DNA of 64,000 nt from Liolophura sinensis (GCF_032854445.1 NC_088296.1:25551897-25615896); one strand, 5' to 3'; counted from the stretch's first letter, positions 12,534-23,956 are shown. Notes: a model not told the origin generated them from the sequence alone. Numbers and translations: made by a program.

Positions 12534-12599
12534 ATTGCACAGATCACTTTTTCCTTCCGTGGTGTTTCAAATCGCCAATCTGTCCAGATGCCGCTGAGG

Positions 12600-15500
12600 C
12601 ATTGTGGTGTTAGAAGCCAGGAGGGCTAGGACAGAGTGGTTTTTTGTTTTTCTCTCTTTGGAAATCTGTGACATCTGGACTTTTCGTTGTATACCCTGAG
12701 TATATTTTAGTGTGGTGCGGACAACAGACCTGATAGGAGGAGAACGGTAACATTATTTTTTGCTTCTGGGGCTCGGGCTCTGAGATATTTAAGGATGTCG
12801 AAACCAGTTTCATTCAACCCTGCTAGCCGGCCTGCACGGACATTGTCCGAGGCTACATTGCACCGACACTGCGGCTTTCTCCGCTGCAGTCCCGGAGGTT
12901 TATATTTCCACACTGAGTAATGTTAATGACGTGAAGCGTGAATTGGTTTTCAAAAGAATTACTTGAAAAAGATGTTTTATGTTAGGGTATCATCACAGGC
13001 AGGTCACAGTGCTCTCCTGAAAATGGATAAATTCACTCTGGATGAGACGGAGTGGAAAATTACCCCTGCTTCTTCTAGCTTTATAAATCTGACTGTTCAT
13101 TGGGCACCGGACGAAATGTGCGATGACATTATTACGGCCGCTTGAAGACCCTATAATTTATGTCTTGACATGACAAAACCTACCTTTTCGGATGACGACA
13201 GCAAACATGTCCGTACGGGCATTCGGATATATCGTTTTAGGTGCCATTTACGTAGCTATGTACTGAACTTGATTAACTTTGCGGGAGATGTTGTAATGTT
13301 CACCTGTCCAGGACAGGTATTTGAGTGCCGTAAGTGCGGCCAGGCCACACACAAAGGGCCTTCGAGTGCATGGCTATGTGGTACACGAACTGTGATGGTG
13401 TTTCTCCCCATACTGACCCACGTAAGCAGGGAAAATCTGTCCGAGTGGATGAGTGCTGTGCGCGAGTGTTGAGCAGAGGCCATCAAAACGTCCCATATTC
13501 AGCCCAAAGAGAAAGTTGGTACCGAAAGTTCGTGAAGAACACATGTCGATACATCAGGACGATGACAAACAAGTTTGGACCCTGGTGTCAAGGCAGCGGA
13601 AACCTCGATCTAGAGGAAGATCCAGTGACTGTGCGGAAAATATGCGCGTACAAGTCAACGGTTCCCAAGAAGACAAACAAATAGATCAAAAGCGTGTAAA
13701 ATTCGACAGAGAAAAGACTGAGCAGTTAAAGGCGCCAAGTGCAGATCCGGACACGTCTCACTGTGATTCAGTTGAAATGTTACCTGCTGGAGTTTCGACG
13801 AAAGCAGTCCATGGCGGCTTGCGGTCGTGCAAGGGTGAAGAACCGCAAAAATTAAATTTATGGACAGTATAGTTGTTTACAAATCCGTAACCATGGGTAT
13901 GTACATCTATTTTCTGTTTATCTATTTTTTTTATGACGTCTGCTCAAAATTGCGTTAGAATTGGTAGTTTAAACATCAATGGCTTACTCTGTTAAGCAGT
14001 CTAAGGTGAAGCAGTTTATTTTTGACAATGAAATAGACATCATATTTTTACAGGAGACCCATTTTGAGAATAATTATGATAAAAAATGTTAAATATTCCT
14101 AGTGGTTATATTTGGGCACATGGTACTAATAGGATTGTAGATTAGATATTAGAGATTGGATACTCGGTGGATTGTGTAATCCGCAAGGTAACAAAGTGCC
14201 CTTACGGTCGGTATGTGGCTGTGAAGATCGAAATCAATGGCACAAGCCTTAACCTCATATGCGTGCATTCACCAGATAATCCAACTAAGAGGAAATCGTT
14301 TATTTCATCATTAGATGTACTCATGAGAGGTAGTAAGCTGCTGCTATTTGGCGGTGATTTTAATTTTGTAGAGAATAATCAGCTTGATAGAATGGATACA
14401 ACGATGAATGTTTGCAATGACGGCGTTGACGAAATCGGGGTTGTAAACAATGATTTCAATATATCTGATGTTTTTAGGAAAATTCACCCGGACAAGGTTA
14501 CGTCTTCCTGGTCACGGGCTTACTGTGTCTTTTATTGGAAGTGCAATGTATCTGTGCTAGCAGAGAAAGAATTAAACGAGAAAATATGAGCCGTTTTTAT
14601 TTCCCACTTTACTGAGGTTTCTAATGATGATGTCTCTTTAATTTATCAATGGGACGATTTCAAGACGGCATGTAGGGATGTAAATAATCGTAAGCAAGAC
14701 CCAGTTTTGAACTCTGGTCAGACAGATCTTGTAAATAAGGCAATCAATGGTCTACAGAAAGCAACCCACGGTGGGGATGTTATTTGGGCCAAGGCAGTAC
14801 ATTTTGACCAGGGTGAGAAACCAACCGTTACTTCAATCGACGCGAGGCCAAAAGGGGAAGAAAGAAAATGATCAAAAGTGTCCTGTGCCACAAGGATTGT
14901 TTCTCATAATAATCAAACTGATATTGCGTCCTGTATTTTGTCCTACTACAGCGAATCGTACTCCAAACATGATGTTGATGTTGATAGGCAGAGCTGTTTT
15001 TGTCATCTTTACCTAAGTTAAGCGATAGTAGTAGACTACTGTGTGAGGGAGGGCCGACAGAAGAATTATTCCATGTTGTAAAAGATAAATAAATACCGGT
15101 CTCCTGGTTCTGACGGTTTTCCTGCAGAATTTTATGAGGAGTTTTGGCCAATTTTTGGAAAACTATTTACACATGTCGCAAACCTGTGTTTTGAAGAAGA
15201 AACGCTGACCTTCTCGCAGCGATACGGGGGGCCTCCGTGGCTCAGTCGGTTAAAGTGCTAGCGCAGCGTAATGACCCAGGAGTCTCTCACCAATGCGGTC
15301 GCTGTGAGTTCAAGTCCAGCCCATGCTGGCTTCCTCTCCGGCCGTACGTGGGAAGGTCTGGCAGCAACCTGCGGATGGTCGTGGGTTTCCCCCGGGCTCT
15401 GCCCGGTTTCCACCCACCATAATACTGGCCGCCGTCGTATAAGTGAAATATTCTTGAGTACGGCGTAAAACACCAATCAAAAAAAACAAAAAAAAAAAAA

Positions 15501-16530
15501 ATCGCAGCGATACGGTCTGATAACGTTATTATGCCAGGATCCAGACAACACAGAGAACATTAAGAACTGGGGGCCTATTAGTTTGTTAAATGTCGATTAT
15601 AAAATTATCTCAGGGGCTTTATGTAATCACCTCAGGTGTGTAATGAATTCTGTGGTTTCTAAAAATCAGACATGTGGTGTCCTGGTAGAACAATTAAAGG
15701 CCTTTTATTGTGTTGACTAGTCAATATTTTTTAAATGTCTGGGACATTTCAATTTTGGCTCAGACTTTTGTAAGTGGGTGAAGTTACTGTATGCTGTCAT
15801 ATCAAGCTCAATCATTGTGAAAGGCCATATAACCAAAATGTTTACATTATCTAGAGGTGTTCGACAAGGATGTGCCTTGTTGCCGTTATTGCACATATTG
15901 TCTTTAGAACCTTTTATTTCTGCTCTTAAAACAAATGATACCATTCAAGGTGTTCCCATGCCAGGCATAAGTCAACAGGCCAAGATCGAAGCCTATCCAG
16001 ATGATTCCACGGCCATTGTAACCGACTCCACTTCAGTTCGAGAAGTGCTCCGTGTAGCTGAAAAATGTGGAAGCGTATCAGGTGCTAAACTAAATGTAGC
16101 AAAAAGCACTGTTCTTCAAATTGGTTAATGGAAAGAGGGAGATGTTCCTGATTTAAAGTTTGTGACAACACTAAAATATGTGGCATCCATTTCGGCAAGG
16201 ATCACCTCGAACTGAACAGTAATCGGATTTTAAATAACGTGAAGAAAAATGTAACTTCTTGGAACGGCAGATACTTAACTTTAAGGGGGAAATCTGTACT
16301 AATAAACACGGTTGCTATGTCTGTGTTATGGTTTGAATCCCAGAAAGATCTTTTTCTAGACTGTTGGGTAACTAAAAGTGTTTTCAATCATTTCAACCAT
16401 GTGTCCATGCGGTATGCTCAGTTTTTACCAGCGTTTGACGAAGACGTCTTGGTATTTAAGATGTTGGGAGACAATTTTAATCAAGTGGAAAAAGTTGTAA
16501 TATAATATGTCATCAGTGTATTACAATTCA
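12600..16530 (+). mobile_element. Decayed L1/Tx1-type LINE, copy 2 (5' end present)
   Basis: This is the duplicate of the element at 1-2971, here with its 5' part. A probable ORF1 start at 12795 reads MSKPVSFNPASRPARTLS, matching the start chosen for the element at 26881. ORF1 then has frameshifts and a stop before a recognisable CX2CX4H zinc knuckle. The endonuclease and RT fragments (14167-14589, 15538-16128, 16239-16505) carry the same deletions and the same YPDD active site as copy 1. A SINE (15228-15501) splits the RT. The 5' end abuts the tRNA spacer near the LINE target point. The 3' end is cut by SINE debris, so no tail is visible. Confidence 0.85.
15228..15501 (+). mobile_element. 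Full-length tRNA-derived SINE with target duplication
   Basis: The 274-bp element has a tRNA-like head (box A in gtggctcagtcggttaaag, box B gagttcaagtcc). A central conserved part (gccgtacgtgggaaggtctg) follows, then a 3' part (gaaatattcttgagtacggc, taaaacaccaatcaaa) and an A-rich tail. It is flanked by 14-bp duplications, tcgcagcgatacgg, at 15214-15227 and 15502-15515. It is absent from the matching site near 1936-1955, so it inserted after the segmental duplication. Many fragments of this family lie elsewhere in the window. It resembles mollusc SINEs of the V/Meta superfamilies; the exact family is uncertain. Confidence 0.93.
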
Positions 16531-16675
16531 TTGCTCAGTACGTTAGGGCGCTAGCGCAGCGTAATAACCCAAAAAATCCCCAAGCATTCATTCATTCATT
16601 CTATCATGGGAAAGAAAAAAGTTCACAGTTTTCTTATTATTTCTTTTATTGTGTCTTTTTTTTCTTTTTTTTAAG

Positions 16676-16916
16676 TGGTGACAGAAAAGGATTGTCTGTG
16701 CTGGAAATCTTGGAGAAGCTGGAATCAGAGGCCCACACTTCACTGGCCTCAAACAGTTCTGCACATCGCAACAACAGCTTGAATTCCAAGGGAGACAACT
16801 ATGTATTGAAAAACAGCAGCTACATGATGACACGCAGAGAGGTCTTTGACGACGATGAAAGTCTTGCTGAACTTGAAGAAAGCAAAGTGCTGGAAGATGT
16901 GTTTTTCCTGAAGTGA
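16676..16916 (+). CDS. Orphan terminal coding exon, unidentified protein (copy 2)
   Basis: Duplicate of the exon at 3123-3363, with the same pyrimidine tract and AAG acceptor (to 16675), the same phase and a TGA at 16914-16916. The frame stays open despite at least two amino-acid changes. The only DNA upstream in the window is the dead LINE, the tRNA array and copy 1, so this copy cannot have its own upstream exons unless it is spliced over the tRNA array from a gene left of the window. Confidence 0.45.
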
Positions 16917-16973
16917 GGGGAGATAATTCATCATTTTCATGACAAGATGTCGGCCTGTTGCATTAGTTAACTT

Positions 16974-17463
16974 ATTACAGCAGTGTGATGTCTCTGTACA
17001 CAGATGTGAACAGACGAGGTTACAGCAAGATCATTGTCTGATGTGAACAGATTCTGTTACAGCATGATGAACATCAGACCTGAACAGACACCGTTACAAC
17101 ATGATGAGCATCAGACCTGATCAGACTTCATTACAACATGATGAACTTCAGACCTAAACAGATACCGTTACAGTGTGTTTCAGTATCAGACCTGAACAAA
17201 CTCTGTTATAGTATGTTCATCATCACACCTGAACAGACTCCATTATAGTATGTTCATCATCAGACCTAAACAGACACCGTTACAACATGATGAGCATCAG
17301 ACCTGAACAGATACCGTTACAACATGATGAACATTAGACCTGAACAGACACCGTTACAACATGATGAACATCAGACCTAAACAGATACCGCTACAGTGTG
17401 TTTCAGTATCAGACCTGAACAAACTCTGTTATAGTATGTTCATCATCACACCTGAACAGACTC
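16974..17463 (+). repeat. 37-bp minisatellite, short allele (copy 2)
   Basis: Same units as at 3417-5088 but only about 0.49 kb, roughly 13 units. It keeps the same first and last units, so the length difference came from internal gain or loss after the duplication. Confidence 0.9.
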
Positions 17464-19763
17464 ATGTTCTATATGTTTTCTCAAAGAATTGTGGAACTGT
17501 TTGTTTTTTTGGTGTCTTCGCTGACAGCTTAGTGGTTTGATAAGGTGACGTCATTTGTAGGAAAACTGAAAAGTTGACAGATCAATGTTTGAAGTTTGGT
17601 GAAAGTTCATCATGGCAGCACTGGTAATTTGCCCTTGTTTTGAGATGTTTCCAAAATGATATTATTGTAATGCGTTAGTCTGCTCACCATAAGCCAGATC
17701 CAGGTGAGAAAGTTATTCCGTCAGTCCCACTCTGCTGCGAACAGAAGCTGTATTATAAATGAGCCAGATCGGAAAGTAGATTTTTTTTGTTTTTTGTTAG
17801 CGATGCACGAGGATATTTGACATGGGCTGGGTTTATGGGTGCAGAAAACTAGGCAGAGAGTGAGTTACACTAACCATCTCCAGATGGATTGACTTGACCA
17901 ACCTCCCTTCCCAAAGCAACAGTGGAAATTGGTTTCAGGTTGACTAGTGATTAATAAAAATCCCACTTAGTTACAAATGATTTTATAACCATTCCTGCAT
18001 CGGTCCAAGTTTGCTTCGATGTTAATTTCGGTAAAATTATATAAAGCCACAGATAGCTCCAGAACAACATCAAATTGAACCTGCTCCATTTTAAAAACAC
18101 GTGTTATGCAGTTGATGTTTTTTTTTTCAAGACGTTTGAGCCTAAATTACCTGTCGTACATTTTCACGGCAATATTAAAGTTTTCAGACACACATATTCC
18201 TTACCTTTTCATCTGTCAGCATTGATTGGTTATTTCTTTGGCTACTCCAAGTGACCTGCTGTACTGCCATCTTCTGCATTTCTGACAAGGGCAGGTAACT
18301 GCAGGGATTTCAGATTTTCAAATGAAGAATGCTGTGATACCATTGATACCATGTTATCCATGACAAAATTTTGCCAAAGGTAACCTCAGAGAAATCTGGA
18401 ACGTCAGTATAAAGCATTGTTTAACTGTGTATGTGAGAACAGTGCGGCACTTCACCCCTCTCGCTTATTTCAGAATTGAGCCAGCATATTTTAGGTACAT
18501 GACTGCATGTAGATAAATACAGCTTGTATTTTTCATGGATTACTTTATGCCTGGCAGTTTTATCATCTTAGTCAACTCATTCATATTTTTATCAGAGCAT
18601 TATTATGAAATGGAATTACTGATGTGATTTTATGTGTAGATATAGAATTTCGTCATTTTAAAAGGGCTTTCTCTGCTAGCTTCCAGCTGTAACATGATAA
18701 GTTAAGTTTTCATACAGTACATAATATTATGTACATTGTTCAGAATTTCTTAATCCTGAGCTTGGTGAATGATATTACTAAGTTATTTTGACCAGGAAAT
18801 TGCTTTTAGAAGATCCCCTTTTATGTTATGTCAGATTTGGAACTTGTTAATAAGTTTAGATTTTTAAAATATACTGAAATGAAATATAATTATTGATATG
18901 CATGTATTACTTCCAGATTAACAGAGTCCTTGTGTTTCTTTTACACATTAATGTTTACAATCACCTCAGCTATCTTGTTGTGTTTGATAATTCTGCAGAG
19001 TGATGGGCTTGATGTTTCTCGCTGTTAACAAGAGGAGTTCAAATCTAACCTGTGTCAATTTTCAAGGCTTCGTCTTGAAAGGATAAGGTAGCATCGTTAG
19101 TGATGTAACCTGCAATTCCAGGTGTGGCTGTAAATGAGGTGATTAAAGGATATATGAAGCGCTTGGTTTTCATTTCTTAGTATTGAGTATGTAAGGTGGT
19201 CTAGCATGGAAGTGCCGAAAAAACTTGTACATGCTTTACACTGTCAGAATCTCGGGGTAGCCGGAGCCAAAAATATGACGTCCAGTGCCTTGCCCCTAAA
19301 AAAGCTTCTCAGACTTTTAGATAAGCTTATCTAATGGAATCATGGAGCCTTTCGTCTCAGCGACTGGTTGAGCCAAACATTTTTTTAGGAGGTGGAGGGG
19401 AGCGGGGGGGAGGGGTAGGGGTAGGGGAAGGACAAGTCAAAACGACTTCGATAGGGAGGTGAAAATATTGTCTAAGTAACAAGGGGTTTAGTATTTAAGT
19501 TACTCTCCCTAGGTATAGAATCGGGGCCGTAGGTCACCTCAACCGCCGGTAAGTCTGGCGTGGAGAGAGTATACTAAAGTCTGTTTTCCCTTGTGCACGT
19601 GGTCCTAGGTCAATGTGAATATAAAAATAAAACACAGCCATGGTATCCGGGCCTTAATATGGCCTCTGATTCAGCATCGCCTCCCTATGTGGTTAAAATT
19701 ATTCTTTTCGCATGTCTAAAATTCTTCCGTTCTAAATATTAGGAACACATTAACAACGAAGAT
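17464..19763. other. Duplicated non-coding segment (copy 2)
   Basis: Counterpart of 5089-7362. About 35 extra bases lie near 19708-19745. A G-rich tract is at 19387-19430. No gene is recognised. Confidence 0.7.
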
Positions 19764-19810
19764 ACCTGCAAATCTTCACTGCGCATGTGTGTAGCAAAGC
19801 CAAGTCGTTG

Positions 19811-19855
19811 ACCCTCCATTTGGCAAATAGAGGCTCTATTTGCCAAATGGAGGGT
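19811..19855. repeat. Perfect 22-bp inverted repeat with 1-nt centre
   Basis: The arms at 19811-19832 and 19834-19855 are exact reverse complements (accctccatttggcaaat outermost), around a single G at 19833. The repeat sits where copy 2 of the duplicated segment meets the resumed tRNA array and is absent from copy 1. It may be a fold-back left by break repair or a remnant of a small inverted-repeat transposon. Confidence 0.9.
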
Positions 19856-20097
19856 GTGCCAGAACCAATACTCCCCCTACTACTGATCCTACACGTGCCT
19901 GCCAAATCCTCTAGCCACACATTTTATACGTGGAATCATTCGTCTCAGTGACAATTACTTTAATTGTGCATGTGTGTAGCGAAGCCAAGTCGTAGACGAA
20001 TGAAAGGACACCTTTATCATCAATACTTCATAAACAAAGCCACAAACTGGCTAGAGATAAAACCTACCTGCAAATTTCCCGGCTGCGGATCACGGAA

Positions 20098-20169
20098 TCC
20101 TCGGTAGTATAGTGGTGAGTATCCCCGCCTGTCACGCGGGAGACCGGGGTTCGATTCCCCGCCGGGGAG
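20098..20169 (+). tRNA. tRNA-Asp(GTC)
   Basis: Identical to the array consensus; first copy of block 2. Confidence 0.95.
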
Positions 20170-20447
20170 ATTGCACAAATAATTTTTTCCTGTCGTAGTG
20201 TTTCAAATCGCCAATCTGTCCAGTCGCCGCTGATGACTCCTACACGTGCCTGCCAAATGCTCTAGCCACACATTTTATACATGGAATCTTTTGTCACAGC
20301 GACAATTACTTTCACTGCGCTAGTGTGCAGCAAAGCCAAGTCGTAGACGAAAGAAAGGACACCTTTATCATCAATACTTCAGAAACAAAGCCACAAAGTG
20401 GCTATAGTAAAACCTACCTGCAAAAATCCCGGCTGTCGATAACGCAA

Positions 20448-20519
20448 TCCTCGGCAGTATAATGGTGAGTATCCCCGCCTGTCACGCGGTAGACCGGGGT
20501 TCGATTCCCCGCCGGGGAG
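20448..20519 (+). pseudogene. tRNA-Asp(GTC), several changes
   Basis: 72 nt with T8 to C, G15 to A in box A, and G43 to T, which breaks the first anticodon-stem pair. The anticodon is intact. It may be weak or dead. Confidence 0.65.
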
Positions 20520-20798
20520 ATTGCACAAATCACTTTTTCCTGTTGTAGTGTTTCAAATCGCCATTCTGTCAAGTCGCCGCTGATGGGTCCTATACGTGCC
20601 TGCCAAATCCTCAAGCCACACATTTTATACATGGAATCTTTTGTCACAGTGACAATTACTTTCACTGCGCTAGTGTGTAGCAAAGCCCAGTCGTAGACGA
20701 AAGAAAGGACACCTTTATCATCAATACTTCATAAACAGAGCGACAAACTGGCTAGAGATAAAAACTACCTGCAAATATTAAGGCTGCCGATCACGCAA

Positions 20799-20870
20799 TC
20801 CTCGGTAGTATAGTGGTGAGTATCCCCGCCTGTCACGCGGGAGACCGGGGTTCGATTCCCCGCCGGGGAG
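20799..20870 (+). tRNA. tRNA-Asp(GTC)
   Basis: Identical to the array consensus, with a T6 run after the gene. Confidence 0.95.
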
Positions 20871-21149
20871 ATTGCACAAATAATTTTTTCCTGTCGGAAT
20901 GTTTCAAATCGTCATTCTGTCCAGTTGCCGCTGATGGGTCCTACACGTGCCTACCAAATCCTCTAGCCACACATTTTATACATGGAATCTTTTGCAACAG
21001 CGACAATTACTTTCACTGCGCTAGTGTGCAGCAAAGCCAAGTCGTAGACGAAAGAAAGGACACCTTTATCATCAATACTTCATAAACAGAGCCACAAACT
21101 GGCTAGAGATAAAACCTACCTGCAAATATCCCGGCTGTCGATCACGCAA

Positions 21150-21221
21150 TCCTCGGTAGAATAGTGGTGAGTATCCCCGCCTGTCACGCGGGAGACCGGG
21201 GTTCGATTCCCCGCCGGGGAG
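21150..21221 (+). tRNA. tRNA-Asp(GTC), D-stem mismatch
   Basis: T11 to A (tagaatag), the same change as in the copy at 7514, makes an A-A mismatch in the D stem. The rest is intact. Confidence 0.75.
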
Positions 21222-21501
21222 ATTGCACAAATAATTTTTTTCCTGTCGTAGTGTTTCAAATCGCCAATCTGTCCAGTTGCCGCTGATGGGTCCTACACGT
21301 GCCTGTCAAATGCTCTAGCTATACATTTCATACATGGAATCTTTTCTCACAGTGACAATTACTTTCACTGCGCTAGTGTGCAGCAAAGCCAAGTCGTAGA
21401 CGAAAGAAAGGACACCTTTATCATCAATACTTCATAAACAGAACCACAAACTGGCTAGAGATAAAACCTACCTGCAAATATTCCGGCTGTCGATCACGCA
21501 T

Positions 21502-21573
21502 TCCTCTGTAGTATAGTGGTGAGTATCCCCGCCTGCCACGCGGGAGACCGGGGTTCGATTCCCCGCCGGGGAA
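21502..21573 (+). pseudogene. tRNA-Asp body with GCC (Gly) anticodon
   Basis: The anticodon loop reads CTGCCAC, so the anticodon is GCC (Gly). G6 to T breaks an acceptor pair and the discriminator is A. The aspartate identity set is therefore altered at both the anticodon and the discriminator. It is most likely a decaying copy. Confidence 0.7.
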
Positions 21574-21852
21574 ATTGCACAAATAATTTTTTCCTGTCGT
21601 AGTGTTTCAAATCGCCAATCTGTCCAGTTGCCGCTGATGGGTCCTACACGTGCCTGCCAAATGCTCTAGCCACACATTTCATACATGGAATCTTTTGTCA
21701 CAGCGACAATTACTTTCACTGCGCTAGTGTGCAGCAAAGCCAAGTCGTAGACGAAAGAAAGGAAACCCTTATTATTAATACTTTATAAACAGAGCCACAA
21801 ACTGGCTAGAGATAAAACCTACCTGCAAATATCCCGCGTGTCGATTACGCAA

Positions 21853-21924
21853 TCCTCGGTAGTATAGTGGTGAGTATCCCCGCCTGTCACGCGGGAGACA
21901 GGGGTTCGATTATCCGCCGGGGAT
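21853..21924 (+). pseudogene. tRNA-Asp(GTC), T arm broken
   Basis: The T stem is changed on both sides (gagacagggg, gattatccgcc) and the discriminator is T. The anticodon is intact. Confidence 0.7.
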
Positions 21925-22203
21925 ATTGCACAAATCACTTTTTCTTTCCGTGGTGTTTCAAATCGCCAATCTGTCCAGTTGCCGCTGATGGGTCCTATAC
22001 GTGTCTGCCAAATCCTCTAGCCACACATTTTATACATGGAATCTTTTGTCACAGCCACAATTACTTTCACTGCGCTAGTGTGCAGCAAAGCCCAGTCGTA
22101 GACGAAAGAAAGGAAACCCTTATCATCAACACTTCATAAACAGAGCCACAAACTGGCTAGAGATAAAACCTACCTGCAAATATCCCGGCTGTCGTTTACG
22201 CAA

Positions 22204-22275
22204 TCCTCGGTAGTATAGTGGTGAGTATCCCCGCCTGTCACGCGGGAGACCGGGGTTCGATTCCCCGCCGGGGAG
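22204..22275 (+). tRNA. tRNA-Asp(GTC)
   Basis: Identical to the array consensus, with a T6 run downstream (aataattttttaaag). Confidence 0.94.
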
Positions 22276-22554
22276 ATGGCACAAATAATTTTTTAAAGTC
22301 GTAATGTTTCAAATCGCTAATCTGTCCAGTTGCCGCTGATGGGTCCTACACGTGACTGTCAAATGCTCTAGCCATACATTTCATACATGGAATCTTTTGT
22401 CACAGCCACAATTACTTTCACTGCGCTAGTGTGCAGCAAAGCCAAGTCGTAGACGAAAGAAAGGACAAGTTTATCATCAATACTTCATAAACAAAGCCAC
22501 AAACTGGCTAGAGATAAAACCTACCTGCAAATATCCCGGGTGTCGATTACGCAA

Positions 22555-22626
22555 TCCTCGGTAGTATAGTGGTGAGTATCCCCGCCTAACACGCGGTAGA
22601 CCGGGGTTCGATTTCCCGCCGGGGAG
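22555..22626 (+). pseudogene. tRNA-Asp body with AAC (Val) anticodon
   Basis: The anticodon loop reads CTAACAC, so the anticodon is AAC (Val). G43 to T and a C to T in the T stem (gatttcccg) are further damage. Probably dead. Confidence 0.7.
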
Positions 22627-22903
22627 ATTGCACAAATCACTTTTTCCTGTCGTAGTGTTTCAAATCGCCATTCTGTCCAGTCGCCGCTGATGGGTCCTAC
22701 ACGTGCCTGTCAAATGCCCTAGCTATACATTATACATGGAATCTTTTCTCACAGTGACAATTACTTTCACTGCGCTAGTGTGCAGCAAAGCCAAGTCGTA
22801 GACGAAAGAAAGGACACCTTTATCATCAATACTTCATAAACAGAACCACAAACTGGCTAGAGATAAAACCTACCTGCAAATATTCCGGCTGTCGATCACG
22901 CAA

Positions 22904-22975
22904 TCCTCGGTAGTATAGTGGTGAGTATCCCCGCCTGTCACGCGGGAGACCGGGGTTCGATTCCCCGCCGGGGAG
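22904..22975 (+). tRNA. tRNA-Asp(GTC)
   Basis: Identical to the array consensus. Confidence 0.95.
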
Positions 22976-23254
22976 ATTGCACAAATAATTTTTTCCTGTC
23001 GTAGTGTTTCAAATCGCCAATCTGTCCAGTTGCCGCTGATGGGCCCTACACGTGCCTGCCAAATGCTCTAACCACACATTTCATATATGGAATCTTTTGT
23101 CATAGCGACAATTACTTTCACTGCGCTAGTGTGCAGCAAAGCCAAGTCCTAGACGAAAGAAAGGACACCTTTATCATCAATACTTCATAAACAGAGCGAC
23201 AAACTGGCTAGAGATAAAACCTACCTGCAAATATCCCGGCTGCCGATCACGCAA

Positions 23255-23326
23255 TCCTCGGTAGTATAGTGGTGAGTATCCCCGCCTGTCACGCGGGAGA
23301 CCGGGGTTCGATTCCCCGCCGGGGAG
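23255..23326 (+). tRNA. tRNA-Asp(GTC)
   Basis: Identical to the array consensus. Its spacer is almost the same as that after the copy at 23957, with a 702-bp period, indicating a recent two-unit duplication. Confidence 0.95.
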
Positions 23327-23605
23327 ATTGCACAAATAATTTTTTCCAGTCGGAATGTTTCAAATCGTCAATCTGTCCAGTTGCCGCTGATGGGTCCTAC
23401 ACGTGCCTGCCAAATCCTCTAGCCACACATTTTATACATGGAATCTTTTGCAACAGCGACAATTACTTTCACTGCGCTAGTGTGCAGCAAAGCCAAGTCG
23501 TAGACGAAAGAAAGGACACCTTTATCATCAATACTTCATAAACAGAGCCACAAACTGGCTAGAGATAAAACCTACCTGCAAATATCCCGGCTGCCGATCA
23601 CGCAA

Positions 23606-23677
23606 TCCTCGGTAGTATAGTGGTGAGTATCCCCGCCTGTCACGCGGGAGACCGGGGTTCGATTCCCCGCCGGGGAG
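23606..23677 (+). tRNA. tRNA-Asp(GTC)
   Basis: Identical to the array consensus. A long T run follows (aaatatttttttcc). Confidence 0.95.
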
Positions 23678-23956
23678 ATTGCACAAATATTTTTTTCCAG
23701 TCGTAGTGTTTCAAATCGCCAATCTGTCCAGTTGCCCCTGATGGGTCCTACACGTGCCTGTCAAATGCTCTAGCTATACATTTCATACATGAAATCTTTT
23801 CTCACAGTGACAATTACTTTCACTGCGCTAGTGTGCAGCAAAGCCAAGTCGTAGACGAAAGAAAGGACACCTTTATTATCAATACTTCATAAACAGAGCC
23901 ACAAACTGGCTAGAGATAAAACCTACCTGCAAATATCCCGGCTGCCGATCACGCAA

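Larger units (their letters stand above)
7363..12599 (+). repeat. Tandem tRNA-Asp array, block 1 (about 351-bp unit)
   Basis: Fourteen tRNA-Asp copies lie in direct repeats. Start-to-start spacing is 351 bp for most neighbours (8127, 8478, 8829, 9180; 10015, 10366, 10717; 11409, 11760, 12111, 12462), with 342 and 350 bp between 10717, 11059 and 11409. Each unit is a 72-nt tRNA plus about 279 bp of conserved spacer. A T5 or longer run about 13-20 bp after each tRNA fits a Pol III terminator. The array starts in mid-unit at its left border. One spacer is interrupted by a truncated LINE (9326-9807). At least two spacer subtypes are intermixed (tattcgtgg/cattgtgcatg and acacatgg/cactgcgctag types). 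Confidence 0.95.
13276..19800 (+). repeat. Segmental duplication, second copy of 1-7400
   Basis: Position 1 aligns with 13276, and colinear identity continues through the LINE, the orphan exon, the minisatellite and the unique DNA to the tRNA-array border. The offset is 13277 at 176 and 890, and 13562 at 2216. The change of 285 is exactly a 274-bp SINE plus a 14-bp target duplication minus 3 bp of small deletions. After the minisatellite the offset falls to about 12373, because the minisatellite is shorter here. By eye the copies differ by a few percent or less. Confidence 0.93.
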
